64,000 nucleotides of DNA from Larix kaempferi (taxonomy: Eukaryota; Streptophyta; Pinopsida; Pinales; Pinaceae). The position numbers and the translations under genes were made by a program. Every line of letters starts with the position of its first letter. Within the stretch, counting starts at the first letter, position 1. Below the pieces are notes generated by a model. The model had not been told where the DNA came from. It was given only the letters and a program-made list of their open reading frames with translations, and did not search any database. Positions 31,640 through 43,455 of this stretch are shown here, in pieces. The stretch spans positions 4,463,001-4,527,000 of the forward strand of contig BSBM01000870.1 of the NCBI GenBank assembly GCA_027924585.1, given 5' to 3'.

Positions 31640-33650
31640 GATGTTGATGTGGAATTCAGAGAAGATTGAAATACAAAATTGGGTGATTCAAATAGAATGC
31701 AAGTTTGCGAAGAAAGAAAACAAACATCCTGGGCTTACTACAGAACAATGGCTATAGAGGCATATATTTACTGACTTGCATGAAGTTTTCTTCACATATT
31801 TTTCTAACGAGTTATTTGAGTGGATATCCATGATAACTGAAAGAAAATACTGTTTCCAGGGTGAAGAACCTACAGTTTGGAATCCATAGTTGATTCATAA
31901 GCTTAAAGGGATTAATAAATAGATTTCAAGAGCAGTAGACTTTTGGCTGGATAGCTTGTTGGAAGGCTATGTTACAGAGTTTGCTGTGGAAACTTTGAAT
32001 TCTTACAGCGCAGCCGAAGTATACTTTTTCCAAGGATTTAGAGGTAAGTACCTGAAAAAACTGAGTTTATGCATTAAAATACTATTAGCTGAAAAAGGTG
32101 TGTTAAGAATGTAGTCAGATTCCTAGGGTTTGAGTCTGTAATGTTCAGAAACACAGATAGTGACACAGATGAAGACATAGGCATTTTGCGTAGTGTAAAA
32201 AGATATAAAGTTAGCACTAGAAAGAGATCTCATGAAGTTGAAACTCGTACATTCCTAGAAATTGATTTAGGAAGTGATAAAAATTCATCTCAAGCTGAGT
32301 CTCATAGTGAGACATAACTTAGACATATTGGCTATCAGCCTATCACTCCGCATAAACCTATACCTGTTGAAAAAGATTGTCCTAGTTCACAGAACACTAG
32401 TAGCAGCAATATTGCAGGAACAAGCACAAAGAATCAGCCGAGTGGTGGTATACTTCAACCATCCCACTTTGTAGGAAGTACTGTAGTATTTCAGAATCCT
32501 ACACCTCCTAGAAGAAGAATGGAAAATGACATAAAGCTACCTATTTTTAAAGGAAATGGTTTAGAAGACCCAAAGCAACATTTTTTTCTCTGTGATACGG
32601 TCTGGAATGTAAAACAAGTACATGACGATGCTATAAAGAAAGCTCAACTAGTCACCACATTCAGAGACAGAGCTTTAATATGGTTCATAAAATACTCTGT
32701 TGGACAAGATATAACACTATATGATATTGGAACTGCACTGATTAGAGAATTTAAGAAGCCTAAATCAGAATCTCAATGCATTACAGAGCTAAAAGAGATA
32801 AAAAAAAAACCTAATGAGACTGTGTGGGAATTTGGATCAGAAATTCAAAGCCTTGTTGGATCAAGTTAGGTTTGAGATAACACCGCAACATCATCAAGAA
32901 TGGTTTGTCACTATGCTGTTGACCCGCATTAGATTACCATTGATGCAACAAAAGGTTACCTTGCAAACAGAAGCATTAGAAATTGCGATGAAGCTAGAAG
33001 CTTCACCCATAGGAGAAACCAGCGCAGGAATGGTACATATACAGACACAACTAGCAAACCTGACATTACAGTTACATGATATACAAAAGGGAAAAGAAGT
33101 CAGAGAAGAGGTTTGGTGCACTAAATGTAAAGCGGAAGGACATTACAAGGAACATTGTATTGTATTAAGAAATTACCTCGCTAGTGGGGCACCGAATCCA
33201 TTAAATCAACCTGAAGGACCATTGTTTGAAATTTGCTGATGCAGAGGACATCGACCAGAGGATTGTTACCTATTTCAGAAATATGTATAGACACCAAATA
33301 ACCTGTACTGCACATTTTGTAAATCAATTGGCCATGATGATACCAACTGTAGAGCATATGACCTTATGATAGAAAGAAAACATGATGTCTACAGAGTCCA
33401 AGGAGAAGCACAAAACAATAATGAGAATGTGTAGTATGATCAAGGTACATACAGAGGACGTGGTGGATTTAGAGGAAGAGGATGTAATATTGTCCAAGGA
33501 CAAGGAAGAGGTCAGATTGTTTGTTATAACTGCGCTCAACCTGGACATTTGGAGAGAGATTGTCAGAACCCATGCACTACTTGAAAGTATTGTAAATCCT
33601 ATGACCATATCATTGAAGCATGCCCCATTTCGCAAGGAAAAATGAAAGAA
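31640..33650 (+). pseudogene. gag with an array of zinc knuckles (large element)
   Basis: The N-terminal part (about 31640-32518) contains FAVETLNSYSAAEVYFFQGFRGKYL in a frame with stops. The gag core is at 32519-32869, with IKLPIFKGNGLEDPKQHFFLC and KKAQLVTTFRDRALIWFIKY, shifting frame to 32814-33239. From 33115 to 33615 there are up to five CCHC-like motifs: CTKCKAEGHYKEHC, one with its first pair damaged (CRGHRPEDC), CTFCKSIGHDDTNC, CYNCAQPGHLERDC, and one whose preceding Cys is a stop (YCKSYDHIIEAC). Ordinary Ty3 gag has one or two. Confidence 0.85.
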
Positions 33651-34180
33651 AAAAGACTAGAAGAACAAAACCAGAATATTCAGATGATTGTAGTTGAGAA
33701 AATAAATGAATATCGCAACGTCCATGTTGTGACGTGAAGTGGAGCTTTTACTGGAGATGATAGAAAAAATGATGCTTCGACTTCTGATAATCATGTAAAT
33801 GGATCAAAGCCTACTGATGGTGCTTGGGTGAGAAAAGCAGTTGGGAAGATACCTGTATTTGACCCTAACAAAAAAAAGTAGTATTCATGCAAGCAAGAAA
33901 AGAATTTCAGGACTCAGGAGCTTCGACCGCAAGGATCCCTTTGCGAAGTGAGCAGACACCTGTAATGGGTATGCCATCCTTGTATGATGGTTTGCGAGCT
34001 TCGCCAGAACAGACAAGTCCTGTAACACAATTTCTACAAAGCTGCATAAAACTACTAAGGCATGAGCATGCCTTTGGAGAATTATAGAACGTACTGGGAT
34101 ACTATGAACAATGTAGTATAGTGAACAACGCCCATAGAGCAGTCCATCTCATTAAGAACCATAAAAGGACATGAAGAGAA

Positions 34181-34564
34181 ATGATGCTAAATGCGCAGAT
34201 CATAGATTTTGAAATGAACCAAGTCATTCTTGACTTAGGCTCAGAGGTGAATGTCCTAACAAACCAAACATGGGATCAGATGGGGAAACCAAAGTTATCT
34301 TGGTCTCCTATGCAATTGAGATTAGCTAACCAACATAAGGTTATACCTTTTGGGAGATTGTCAATTGTTCCTATTAACATTGATGGAGTGCGAAGTAAAG
34401 CAAAGTTTGAGGTAATTGAGATCATAGATGAAAGTAATCCTTATCCTGCATTATTAGGGATTGACTGGGCAATCAATAACCTCGCAATTATCAACTTGAA
34501 GAAAAAACAAAGGATATTTGAAGGACATGATATCAGGGTTATTGCACCCCTGGATCCTTCATAA
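34181..34564 (+). pseudogene. Aspartic protease (large element)
   Basis: Retropepsin-like domain: VILDLGSEVNVLTNQTW near 34223-34270 (Asp-Leu-Gly at the catalytic site, as in several Tat/Athila-type elements), flap region LANQHKVIPFGRL, and LLGIDWAINNLAIINL. The last block is the second hydrophobic strand before the end of the domain. The 34564 end is a stop. The stretch 33650-34180 between knuckles and protease is a decayed linker in several frames. Confidence 0.85.
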
Positions 34565-34725
34565 GGAATAAGGTACATTGAGCCATAAGAGAAGAATGCA
34601 GAGCTCAAGAACTTGATAACATCTACAAGATGATAGTTAACCAAGCATATTATGTTAATCCCACAGAGGATGGAACATTGAGTTGGATATGTGACAGTTC
34701 TTGTGTATTAGAATCAGATGCATGA

Positions 34726-35052
34726 TTGGAAAACTGGCATAGTAGAATGCTTGAATTATTAGTTAGAAGATGTACGAAGATAACAAAGTCACTCCGCTGT
34801 ATTGGAACAGAGGTAAGTCCAATTCCTACTTATGATGGTTTGGGTAATATCCATGCATTCTTTCATGAATATATAGCATCTGTTTCAGATGAACATAGGT
34901 TACTAGCTCTAGACATAATATTGCGCTCTACACCTGCTAGGTGGTGGGCTGCGCATAAAGACAAAATGAGCACATGGAAAGAATGTAAGCACTTAATGGA
35001 AATTAGATTTGCTGAACAAACTGATAATATACAAGCAAAATACAGTGGATAG
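34726..35052 (+). pseudogene. Second gag-like domain between protease and RT
   Basis: CTKITKSLRCIGTEVSPIPTYDGLGNIHAFFHEYI, RLLALDIILRSTPARWWAAHKD, then TWKECKHLMEIRFAEQ. This matches the pattern of a retrotransposon gag core (a FDG-like start, a -ARWW- centre, an aromatic-W-x-x-F/C end). It lies downstream of the protease, where gag is not expected. The pattern match is clear, but homology to the first gag (32519) is not obvious by eye. The next ~350 bp to 35413 are decayed coding sequence. Confidence 0.7.
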
Positions 35053-35412
35053 ACTGATCATAGATATCACATAGAATCTTGCTTGAAAGCATGGAAGCAT
35101 ATACCAGAGACAAAATGGGTCCATATGTTTGTGCACACATTGGATCTAGTAGCATAAAACTGGTATACATAAACAAAACTTCGATAGGTTACAACAGATT
35201 GGCATATAATGATAAGGAATTTTCAGCTAACTTTCAGTTTTTAGGATGACTGTCTAAGTATTAATGAAGCTTTGCAAATCATTAAAACGAATATATTTGA
35301 TGATGTCTCGTTGCTTGTGTATAAACAACCAGATTGGGAAATACAGTTGGAGCATGCCCTTGAGTGTTACAATTTGTCATAAGATGAAGATGAAAATGAA
35401 TATCCTCGCGAA

Positions 35413-35720
35413 GTGAATATACCAGAATCTGAAGGAAAACGCGATGTGAAAGGACCTGATTTAGAAATTCTAGATATGAGTAACCCCATTAAGACTAAAA
35501 AGATCAATATTGGCACAGATGATGAACCAAAGTTTGCTTCTATTGGAGATTACTGGGATGAAGAAACAATGGGACAGATCGCAATGCTACTGCACGAATA
35601 TCAGGACTTGTTCCCTACCAAGTTTTATGAAATGAAAGGCATTTTAGGTTACATGGGAGTTATGAAAATACCTCTCAAGCAGGAAGCGAAGCCTATCAAG
35701 AAAATACCTTATAGACTGAA
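35413..35720 (+). pseudogene. RT N-terminus of the large element (cut by guest)
   Basis: LLHEYQDLFPTKFYEMKGILGYMGVMKIPLKQEAKPIKKIPYRLNP is the stretch before the RT palm in Ty3 elements. It ends at the duplicated CCCCA (35721-35725), where the Athila-like element was inserted. It resumes at 47764 with RYKELM, in register with the expected protein. Confidence 0.9.
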
Positions 35721-35725
35721 CCCCA

Positions 35726-37192
35726 TGTTGGTCACCCTATATGTCAGTTAATAAAAGCTAACATACAGAATGGTCAATATAAATTTTCAAACCCAGGAAG
35801 GTCTTTGATTTCAAAGGTAATAAGCACAGTCTGTGCATAAACAGATCAAGCAGTTGATTTACTGAATGTAAATAATGATCCTACCTATGTGTCCAACCAA
35901 CTCATTCCCTAAGAATACTAATCTAATTCATATATCTAAGAATCCAAAATAAAGCAACTTCCCTACAGAAATCAACCCAACAAACTAATGATCTAATGAT
36001 GAAATGAAACTAGATTACTTTTCCAAGAAGTTAAATCCTATAATTATCAAGCTACACACTCAACCTTTACCAAAATGATCTATCCAGTAGCTACTGTAAT
36101 TCTACCATTAATTGTCCAATCTTTGAATGTAATTGAAGATACAACAACAACCAGAATTAAAACACAAGCTTGAACTCTAACTGATAATTAATGGAAATCC
36201 TAGAAAGCATAAACAATTAGAAGATAATTGGAACTGAGCTTGGCTGTCACAGCTGTTTTAAAACACACATGCAATTAAGTAAATTATCCTACACAGTCAA
36301 CTGTCACACCACTCTGATACAACTATTCAAGATGCAATTATAAACTACCAAGAAGGAAAGCTAATCTCTGTTACAGCTACAAATAATGTTTGCAATCATT
36401 CCACACCATACAACAGAAGTAAAACTAAACTACTCTACCTACTTAAACCGACTATCTTTGTGAGAAGGCGGGCCTTGGCCTTCTAACAGAGACACTGCGA
36501 GTCACAGCAAATTAAGACACATAAATGAAGAACTCTGCTCTCATATTATTGATGGAAGATCATGAGTCTCAGTGCTCTGTTACAGCTTACACAAGTAATG
36601 ATTGTCCAACCCCAGGCTACGAAAGCCTTCTGGAATTTATACAAAGGAAATGCAGTTTCAGATCCACTAAAATCGCGCAGCAATGAAGATCTATGATCTT
36701 CATGCTGCAGAGTTACAACTAACTTATACAGTGTATTAAACAGGGCTATTAATTCTGAAAGATGTTGTTGCCTTGATAGTTAATGGATCAACAGACTCAG
36801 CAGCTGGAACGCCACCTGTTTGTCGCAGCTAGGCTCTGCTTCAATTAAATATGTTACAGTGGGAATCTAATACAGCTTGCGTGGAGGATGCACTGTTCCT
36901 TGGGGTATGAGGAGCTGACGCTTGAGAGTCACAGCTGGCACTGCTGGGCTGATACACCTACGCTTTAGATTTGAACTAAATAAACTCACAAATGTCAACA
37001 TAAACCAAAGGTCAGGATTCGTAACCATAACAATCTTAGGCATAATTTGCATGAAACAATAATAACTTATACCTTGTCAGAATTGCTGATTGATTTGGAA
37101 AAAGACATGTATATGGTTTACAAAGGTAAAGTAAAATTTAGCAAAATGACGAGATAAGTATGGTTAAAAAGGGACAATTCTAGGGCCCAACA
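35726..37192 (-). repeat. 3' LTR of the Athila-like element
   Basis: The LTR on the 3' side in the element's own (minus) orientation. Internal to it, 37193-37209 reads ATTGGGGGGAGA on the minus strand, a clear polypurine tract. Confidence 0.95.
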
Positions 37193-37600
37193 TCTCCCCC
37201 CAATTATCCATTTGCATGTCCTCATGCAACAGATGATTAGTTTGATTATGAGGCTGGCCCCTGTTCATATTATGCCGGTTGAGAAAATAAAATTTTCCAA
37301 TCAATTATTGGGATGCTGGTTCTTGTGTGACAGCACCCTCCTACCCTTAGAAACTTCAATCTACAATAGACTTCCAACAATTTTTTTTTACGGTGGCTGG
37401 TTCTTGTGTAACAACGCCCTTTTTACTGATAATTTTAGTCTGCTGGGTCGTTTTGATGCCTTCAAAAATGATGAAGTTGAGCTCGAAAAGAGCTTCTCTG
37501 ATTACCTTGCTCTTGTAGATCCCTGAACTGCTAGGTCTGCCTTTGTAACTTTAAGCCCTGGCAAATTAAAAATATCTCCACATTCTGGACATATTATCTC

Positions 37601-38879
37601 TTACTGTACTCCAATTCCCCGAGTCATCAGTAAATTCCTCAATTGATCTGCAGCTTTCACCCTTGCATCCACATGCTTCTTTGCCTGTTCCCTGCGTGTC
37701 GCCTTCCATTTATCTAGTTCTGCTCGAAGATCTTGCACCTCCTTCTTTAACAACTCATTTTCAAACAGAAGGTTATCTAATCGAGGCTCTTGTACAACAG
37801 GTTCTTGTGTGTCAATAGGTGGTTGGGGTTTAAAAATCGGAGTCCCACTATCTACCCTAACCAAATGACCTGCTTCTGCTGTAGTCACAATTTCTATTCT
37901 TCTCTTCTTCACTGAGCAAGATGACTGGCCTATATTCATCGGCCCCTTCTTTCTCTGGGGCAAGGAAAATCCCATTGCCTTAAAAATAGAGCCAACTCCC
38001 TCCTTCTGATTTAGAGTCCTTATGGTTGTGGGAGAAGATTCTACATTCGAGACTGCTTGTTCATTTTCTGATATTGCCTTCGCTTGAAGATTTCCATTTC
38101 CCTTTTTCAGTTTTGGCTGCCCCTGTTTCATCCCTTTCTGTTTCTATCTTTTCAGGTGTTCCATCTTCCCTCCCCCCAACTGAATTTGAGGAACTCCGAT
38201 CCTCATGCAATATTACTAAAGACATTTCACGAGGGAGGTTTGGCCGGTCCAGAAATTGATCCCATGTCAAATTATGCTGTGCAAGGGCTCGTAAAATTAG
38301 CAATTTAATGAGCCCATGATTTGTGAGGGATCCTAAGGGGTGGTGAGCACCTTTAACATAGTAAGCCATGCGTTGCAAATATTGAAAAAGAAAGTATGGC
38401 ATGTTTATCAATCGGCTGTGTCATAAATGTGAGAGGAGAAAAAATTCATTGATATAAACAACACTATACCTTCCCTTGTAGGTAATATATTTCTTCAAAA
38501 AGATTGTAACTTGGTTCCACGGGTGTGGAAGAGTTCCCAAAGCTGTTCCCCTGTGCAATGGTCGAACCCTTTCTCCAGTTGCAAGAAAATATTCAACTGC
38601 GGTGGGATGATAGCGCTTATGACTAAACCAACGACGCCCAACTCTGGGAAGTCCTGTTACTTCTGCCATAATTGCCTCTGAAATATCTACCCTTATTCCT
38701 CGAACCTCTGAATGAGTGTCTGTCAAGTTTTGAGCAAATTCAAGGGACGCTTCTTCATGAAAACCATTCAGTCGTTGGAAATAAATCGTCCACCCTGCTT
38801 CTTGAAAAATGACAAAGACATCTCTATTTCTATACAGGGATTCTATTGTTAGAGGGTCATATCTCACAAGAATACCCAT
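37601..38879 (-). pseudogene. ORF3 of the Athila-like element
   Basis: Starts ATG at 38879 (MGILVRYDPLTIESLYRNRD). Continues FQEAGWTIYFQRLNGFHEEASLEFAQNL, GIRVDISEAIMAEVTGLPRVG and NQVTIFLKKYITYKGRYSVVYINEFFLL. Two breaks follow (near 38420 and 38130). The middle part (38061-38411) has YFLFQYLQRMAYYVKGAHHPLGSLTNHGLIKLLI. The C-terminal part (37601-38131) ends in a coiled coil (ENELLKKEVQDLRAELDKW). It sits where Athila elements carry an env-like ORF, but I see no signal peptide or membrane anchor. It shares a DI-x-x-x-I-...-L-x-x-x-G pattern with the ORF3 at 50904. Confidence 0.75.
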
Positions 38880-39475
38880 ATTGTTAGACCTCTACAAGAA
38901 ATTGTAACAAATGTGCCAGTTATAGCTCCAACTATCAAACTATCTACATGCGGGCACGGTTGATGGATAATAAAGAGTTGAATTGAGCCTTGTTGGAAAG
39001 GTGGCAGCGTTGATTTCAAAATAAGATTTATGACTAGGTTGTCACACGAATCAGATAAGATGATAATTATGATCAGGAGTACAGGTAACGGCTTTAAACA
39101 CAGTTTTCGCCAGGATAAATGGTAGGGATAAATGATAGGGATAAATGACAGGCATAACCATTATTATTCACGACGTTAATAAATGCCTAGTCATGATTAT
39201 AGTTAGAATCCGTACCTTCACGCTATGCGTCCATCCGTGAGTTAATCGTCATGGCGTGCCAACCATCATAGCCTGCCTTCATCATTCTGTCATTAAGAAT
39301 AAGAATAAATACGCATGTGCCGAAGTGATGTGGCTACGCCACCTGAGCTGACAGATAACAAAATATTTTGATAATTTCCTTCGAGGAGGGCTGCAATTGG
39401 ACTTGATAGAGCAAAACAACTGAGACTGACGCCCGATTGAATAATTATTGGCATCATCACCTGAGAGTAGAAAAA

Positions 39476-40030
39476 CTGGCGGAGTCACAGCTGCTGGACA
39501 TAGCAAAATAGGCAAAGATAACGGAGTTGCAGCTGTACGGAAGAAGCGAGAATGAAGTGGAAAAGAACGGAGTCGCGGGTGCTAGAATTAGTAGAATGGA
39601 CAAGGATAACAGAGTCTCAGCTGTTATATTTAGCGGAATGGACAAAGGTAGCGGAGTCTCAGCTGCTGTATTTAGCGGAATGGACAAAGGTAGCAGAGTC
39701 TCACCTGCTATATTTAGCGGAATGGACAAAGGTAGCGGAGTCTCAGCTGCTGGGAAGGAGTAAAAAATGAAATGGAAATGGTGGAGTAGCAGCTGCCAAC
39801 TTAGAAAGGTAAGCAGAAATAGCGGAGTTGCAGTTGCGGAATTTGGCCGAATGAGCAAAAGTGGTGGAGTCTTAGCTACGACATTTGGCAGAACGAGCAA
39901 ATGTGGAGGAGTCACAGCTGCGAAAAGTGAAGCAAAGGAAAAATGGCGGAACGGGCAAATGTGGCGGAGTCGCAGCTGTGAATTTGGCAGAATAGGAAAA
40001 TGTGGCGGAGTTGCAGCTGCGTCAGACTGT
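39476..40030 (-). repeat. ~42-bp minisatellite between integrase and ORF3
   Basis: About thirteen units share GGCGGAGTC and CAGCTGC. The clearest four (39603-39757) are 42 bp with TTTAGCGGAATGGACAAA. Because 42 is a multiple of three, long false frames open on both strands (for example 39457-40041 minus). I regard these as repeat by-products. It lies in the integrase-ORF3 spacer, where the other large element has no such array. Confidence 0.88.
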
Positions 40031-40286
40031 AGTATAAGCAAATTTATCTGTAAAATGCTATGAATTATCCATCTTTTAAAAGAGCTTTATTAGATCAGGA
40101 ACAAATATAGGGTGTCTGCAGTCGTCTGGCCCAGTCACGGCTGTTGCTCCTCGAATAAGTTCCTGCACATAGTTCTTCAAAACAAACTGATCAAGTGCAA
40201 GAAAAATTAAAAAAAGAAAGATAAAATACAGAATGAAAGAAAAATCGATTATTTATGTACAAAAATATGTGTGGAAACTGCAACTT

Positions 40287-41356
40287 TTAGGAATTCACAG
40301 GGTTTAAAAATCCTTGTCCTGATGTTAACTGATACTCTGGATCAGCTGCAACTTGTGAAATAAAAGCCTCCCTTGAGATCGGCCTGTGATACAGTCGAAG
40401 CCGATGACCATTTGCGAATAATGGTACTTTGTTCTCGTCAATGGTAATCAACCAGACTATTCCATTGTCAAATACCCAATCTATCTGATAGGTTCCCAAC
40501 CAACGGGTGCGCAATTTACCTTAAAATCCCTCTAAAATCGTTAATCATACAACAGGGCCCGGTCTCCTTCCTAGAAGACTCTTTTCTTTATAAATCTGTC
40601 ATGCCATCTAGAGCACTGTTGTTGGATTAAAGCTGTATGATGTACTGTAGCTGTGCGCTTCTCATCCAATTTGTTGAGCTGATTCAGTCGATTCCTCTGA
40701 GCCTCTGATAAATCCAGATTTGCTTCAACAACTGTTTTTAAAGTCTTGATTTCAAATTAAATTGGGAAAACAACATTCTTTCCATATACTAACTCATATG
40801 GGGAAAAACCAGTGGTGTTACACCAAGTGCTACGATAGGCCCACAGTGCCTCTGGAAGTCTTTCAGCCCAATCTTTACGATGGCTCTTCACTGTTTTTGT
40901 CAAAATAGTCTCAATAACCTTGTTTGTGCTCTCCACCTGCCCATTGGCCTGTGGATGATATGGTGAGGTTATTCTATGCTGAATATGAAATTTCTGCAAC
41001 AGTGCTTCCAGCTTGTGAGATACAAACTGTGGTCCACCGTCTGTAATGATCTCCTTAGGTACTCCAAACTGAGTAAAAATTTCTTCATACATGAAATCAA
41101 TCACAACTTGATGATTGGCCTTGACCAAGGCTATAGCTTCTACCCATTTAGTCATGTAGTTTGTGCAAACTAAGATATGAACTTTCTGCTTTGAGGGAGG
41201 GTTGATAGGCCCTACAAAATCTAGAGCCCACCTATCAAATGGTTCAACCACAAGCTGTGGCTGTAAAGGCATCTCATATAATCTGTTGGGTTGGCCCATC
41301 CTTTGGCAGCTATCACATTCATGAACATACTTCTTCGCATCCTTGAGCAATGTAGG
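40287..41356 (-). pseudogene. Integrase of the Athila-like element
   Basis: Zinc-binding region: GHFADKRTGHKVLRMGYF (end of the previous frame), then CDSCQRMGQPNR. Core: WALDFVGPINPPSK, ITDGGPQFVSHKL and YHPQANGQVESTNKVIE, with all three catalytic acidic residues in an open frame of 197 codons (40757-41350). A C-terminal domain (40287-40514) has WLGTYQIDWVFDNGIVWLI and FANGHRLRLYHRP, the strand pattern of Athila integrase ends. Stops lie between the two. Confidence 0.92.
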
Positions 41357-43374
41357 CTAGAAATAGCCCATTCTCAACACTTTATGACCTGTCCTCTTGT
41401 CAGCAAAATGTCCCCCACAGGGATCATCATGGCAAGCTTTAAGAATGCTGAAGATTTCATCTTCTCTAACACATCTTCTGATTTCTAAATCAAGCCCTGT
41501 GTAGAAAAGATGGCCATCAATCCAATAGTACCTATCACTCAGTTGTATGATATTCCTTCTTTCTCTCTTTGACAGATGTGCTGGAAGCTTACCTGCAGCC
41601 AAAAAGTTAGCAATATCTGCATACCATGGGGAATGAGATGATACTGCAAACAAATGTTCGTCAGGGAAGGAATCTTCGACTGGTAAATTGTCATCACTGT
41701 TAGTAAGTAGAGATAAAAAATCTGCAACAACATTTTCCTTTCCTGGTCTATCAATAATTGTAATATCAAATTCCTGTAACAGTAATAGCCATCTAGTAAC
41801 TCTAGCATTCGTGATTGGTTTATTCATTAAATACTTGATAGCAGAATGATCAGTGTGCACAAAAGTGGAATATCCAGTAATATAATGTCTAAACTTATTG
41901 ATGGCATAGACAATGGCAAGAAATTCTTTTTTTGTGACAGTATAATTTAGTTCAGCAGGAGACAGATTTTTACTAATATAGTAAATAGCTTAAGGAGCAT
42001 TACCTTCCTGCTATCCCAAAATTGCTCCAATGGCAGTGTCTAAAGCATCTGAAGAAATATGAAAAGGGAGAGCCCAATTGGGTCCTCTTAAGATGGGTGT
42101 TGTAGACAGCCTCTTCTTTAGCTCAGTGAACGCTGTTTGGCATGCATCATTCTAGACAAACTGTGCATCCTTCATCAACAGAGTGAACAAAGGAGAAGCT
42201 ATCTTGGAAAAATTTTCTATGAACCTTCTGTAATAGCCAGCATGCCCCAAGAAGCTACGTACATCCTTCTGTGTTCCAGGAGTTGGTATATTTTCAATTA
42301 CCTTGATTTTGGATGGATCTACCTGGATACCATCATAAGAGATGAAGTGCCCCAGCACTATGCCTTCACTCATCATCATGTGGCACTTTTCACTGCTCAA
42401 AGAGAGCTGGCTTTGTTCACAACGTTTCAGGACCTTTTCTAAGTTCTTCAGTGCTTCTTCATAATTGTCACCATATGGAGTAAAGTCATCCATAAAATTT
42501 CCATGCAATCATTCACCATTTCTGAAAAGATTCCAATCATTGCTCTTTGAAATGTAGCTGGTGCGTTGCACAACCCAAAAGGAAGTACTCGATATGCAAA
42601 AGTCCCCCATGGACAAGTGAAAGTGGTTTTGTCCTGATCTTCTGGAGCAATTTGAATCTGGTTATAGCCACTAAAGCCATCCAGAAAAGAAAAGTACTTC
42701 TTCCCAGACAAGGTATCAAGGACCTGATCGATGAAAGGTAAGGGGAAATGGTCCTTTTGCATTGCCTTATTCAATTCTCTGTAATCCACGCAGACTCTCC
42801 ATTTCCCATTCTTCTTTGGCACGATCACAAGTGGAGAAACCCACTGACTGTCTGAAATTGGATATATGAATCCAGCTTCCAACAGTTTCTGGATTTCCTC
42901 TTTCACTATGTCTCTCAGGTTCGGGTTCATCCTTCGTTGGGGTTGGCATACAGGCCTGGAGTCACTCTTAATATAGATGTGATGAGTGCATAGATGAGAA
43001 GGAATTCCTTTCATGTCTGTGTACTCCCAAGCAAAAGATCCCCTACGCTGTTTCAGCAGAGTGACTAGCTGTTCCAGCTCGCTAGATGCTAGATTAGGAT
43101 TGATATTCAATGTTTTTCTTGGCTCAATTTCCACTGGAACACTCTTTGAATTCTTAAGTACTGTAATTACATTATCATCACCGATCAGAGTTTCTTCTGT
43201 AAGATTTTCTTGTTCTGTTGCAGCTAAAGTACTGTCCAAGATCTGATAGACATTCTTATTGACTGACGTGGGCTCACTAATGAAACTATTAATGGCATCA
43301 TCCTCTGTTTCATCTTTAAATGTCAAGGCTCTCCCTATGGTTAATAGTGGATGCACGCCCTCTTCCTCCTCCAA
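41357..43374 (-). pseudogene. RT and RNase H of the Athila-like element
   Basis: RT: WVSPLVIVPKKNGKWRVCVDYRELNKAMQ, DHFPLPFIDQVLDTLSGKKYFSFLDGFSGYNQI, PFGLCNAPATFQRAM, then a frameshift just before the FMDDF catalytic box at about 42488-42500. The C-terminal part runs to 42152 (VLGHFISYDGIQVDPSKI, FLGHAGYYRRFIENFS). RNase H follows after a stop, with SSDALDTAIGAILGQQ, LNYTVTKKEFLAIVYAI and HTDHSAIKYLM, then the RPGKENVVADFLS end. The catalytic acidic residues are present. Confidence 0.92.
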
Positions 43375-43455
43375 ATATACCCATAATGGAGTCTCAGCTT
43401 CTATGCTTGGTCGAGCTGGAGGGTACAGGGTTAGATTCTTGATTTCAGTACCGTC

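Noticed and set aside
37601-38879. Envelope-like gene of an Athila element
   Set aside because: Position fits, but no signal peptide, glycosylated exterior or membrane anchor is visible; a coiled-coil end and another motif are seen instead.
39457-40041. 194-codon open frame on the minus strand (and a repeated frame on the plus strand)
   Set aside because: It follows from a 42-bp tandem repeat, a multiple of three; both strands are open and neither has family features.
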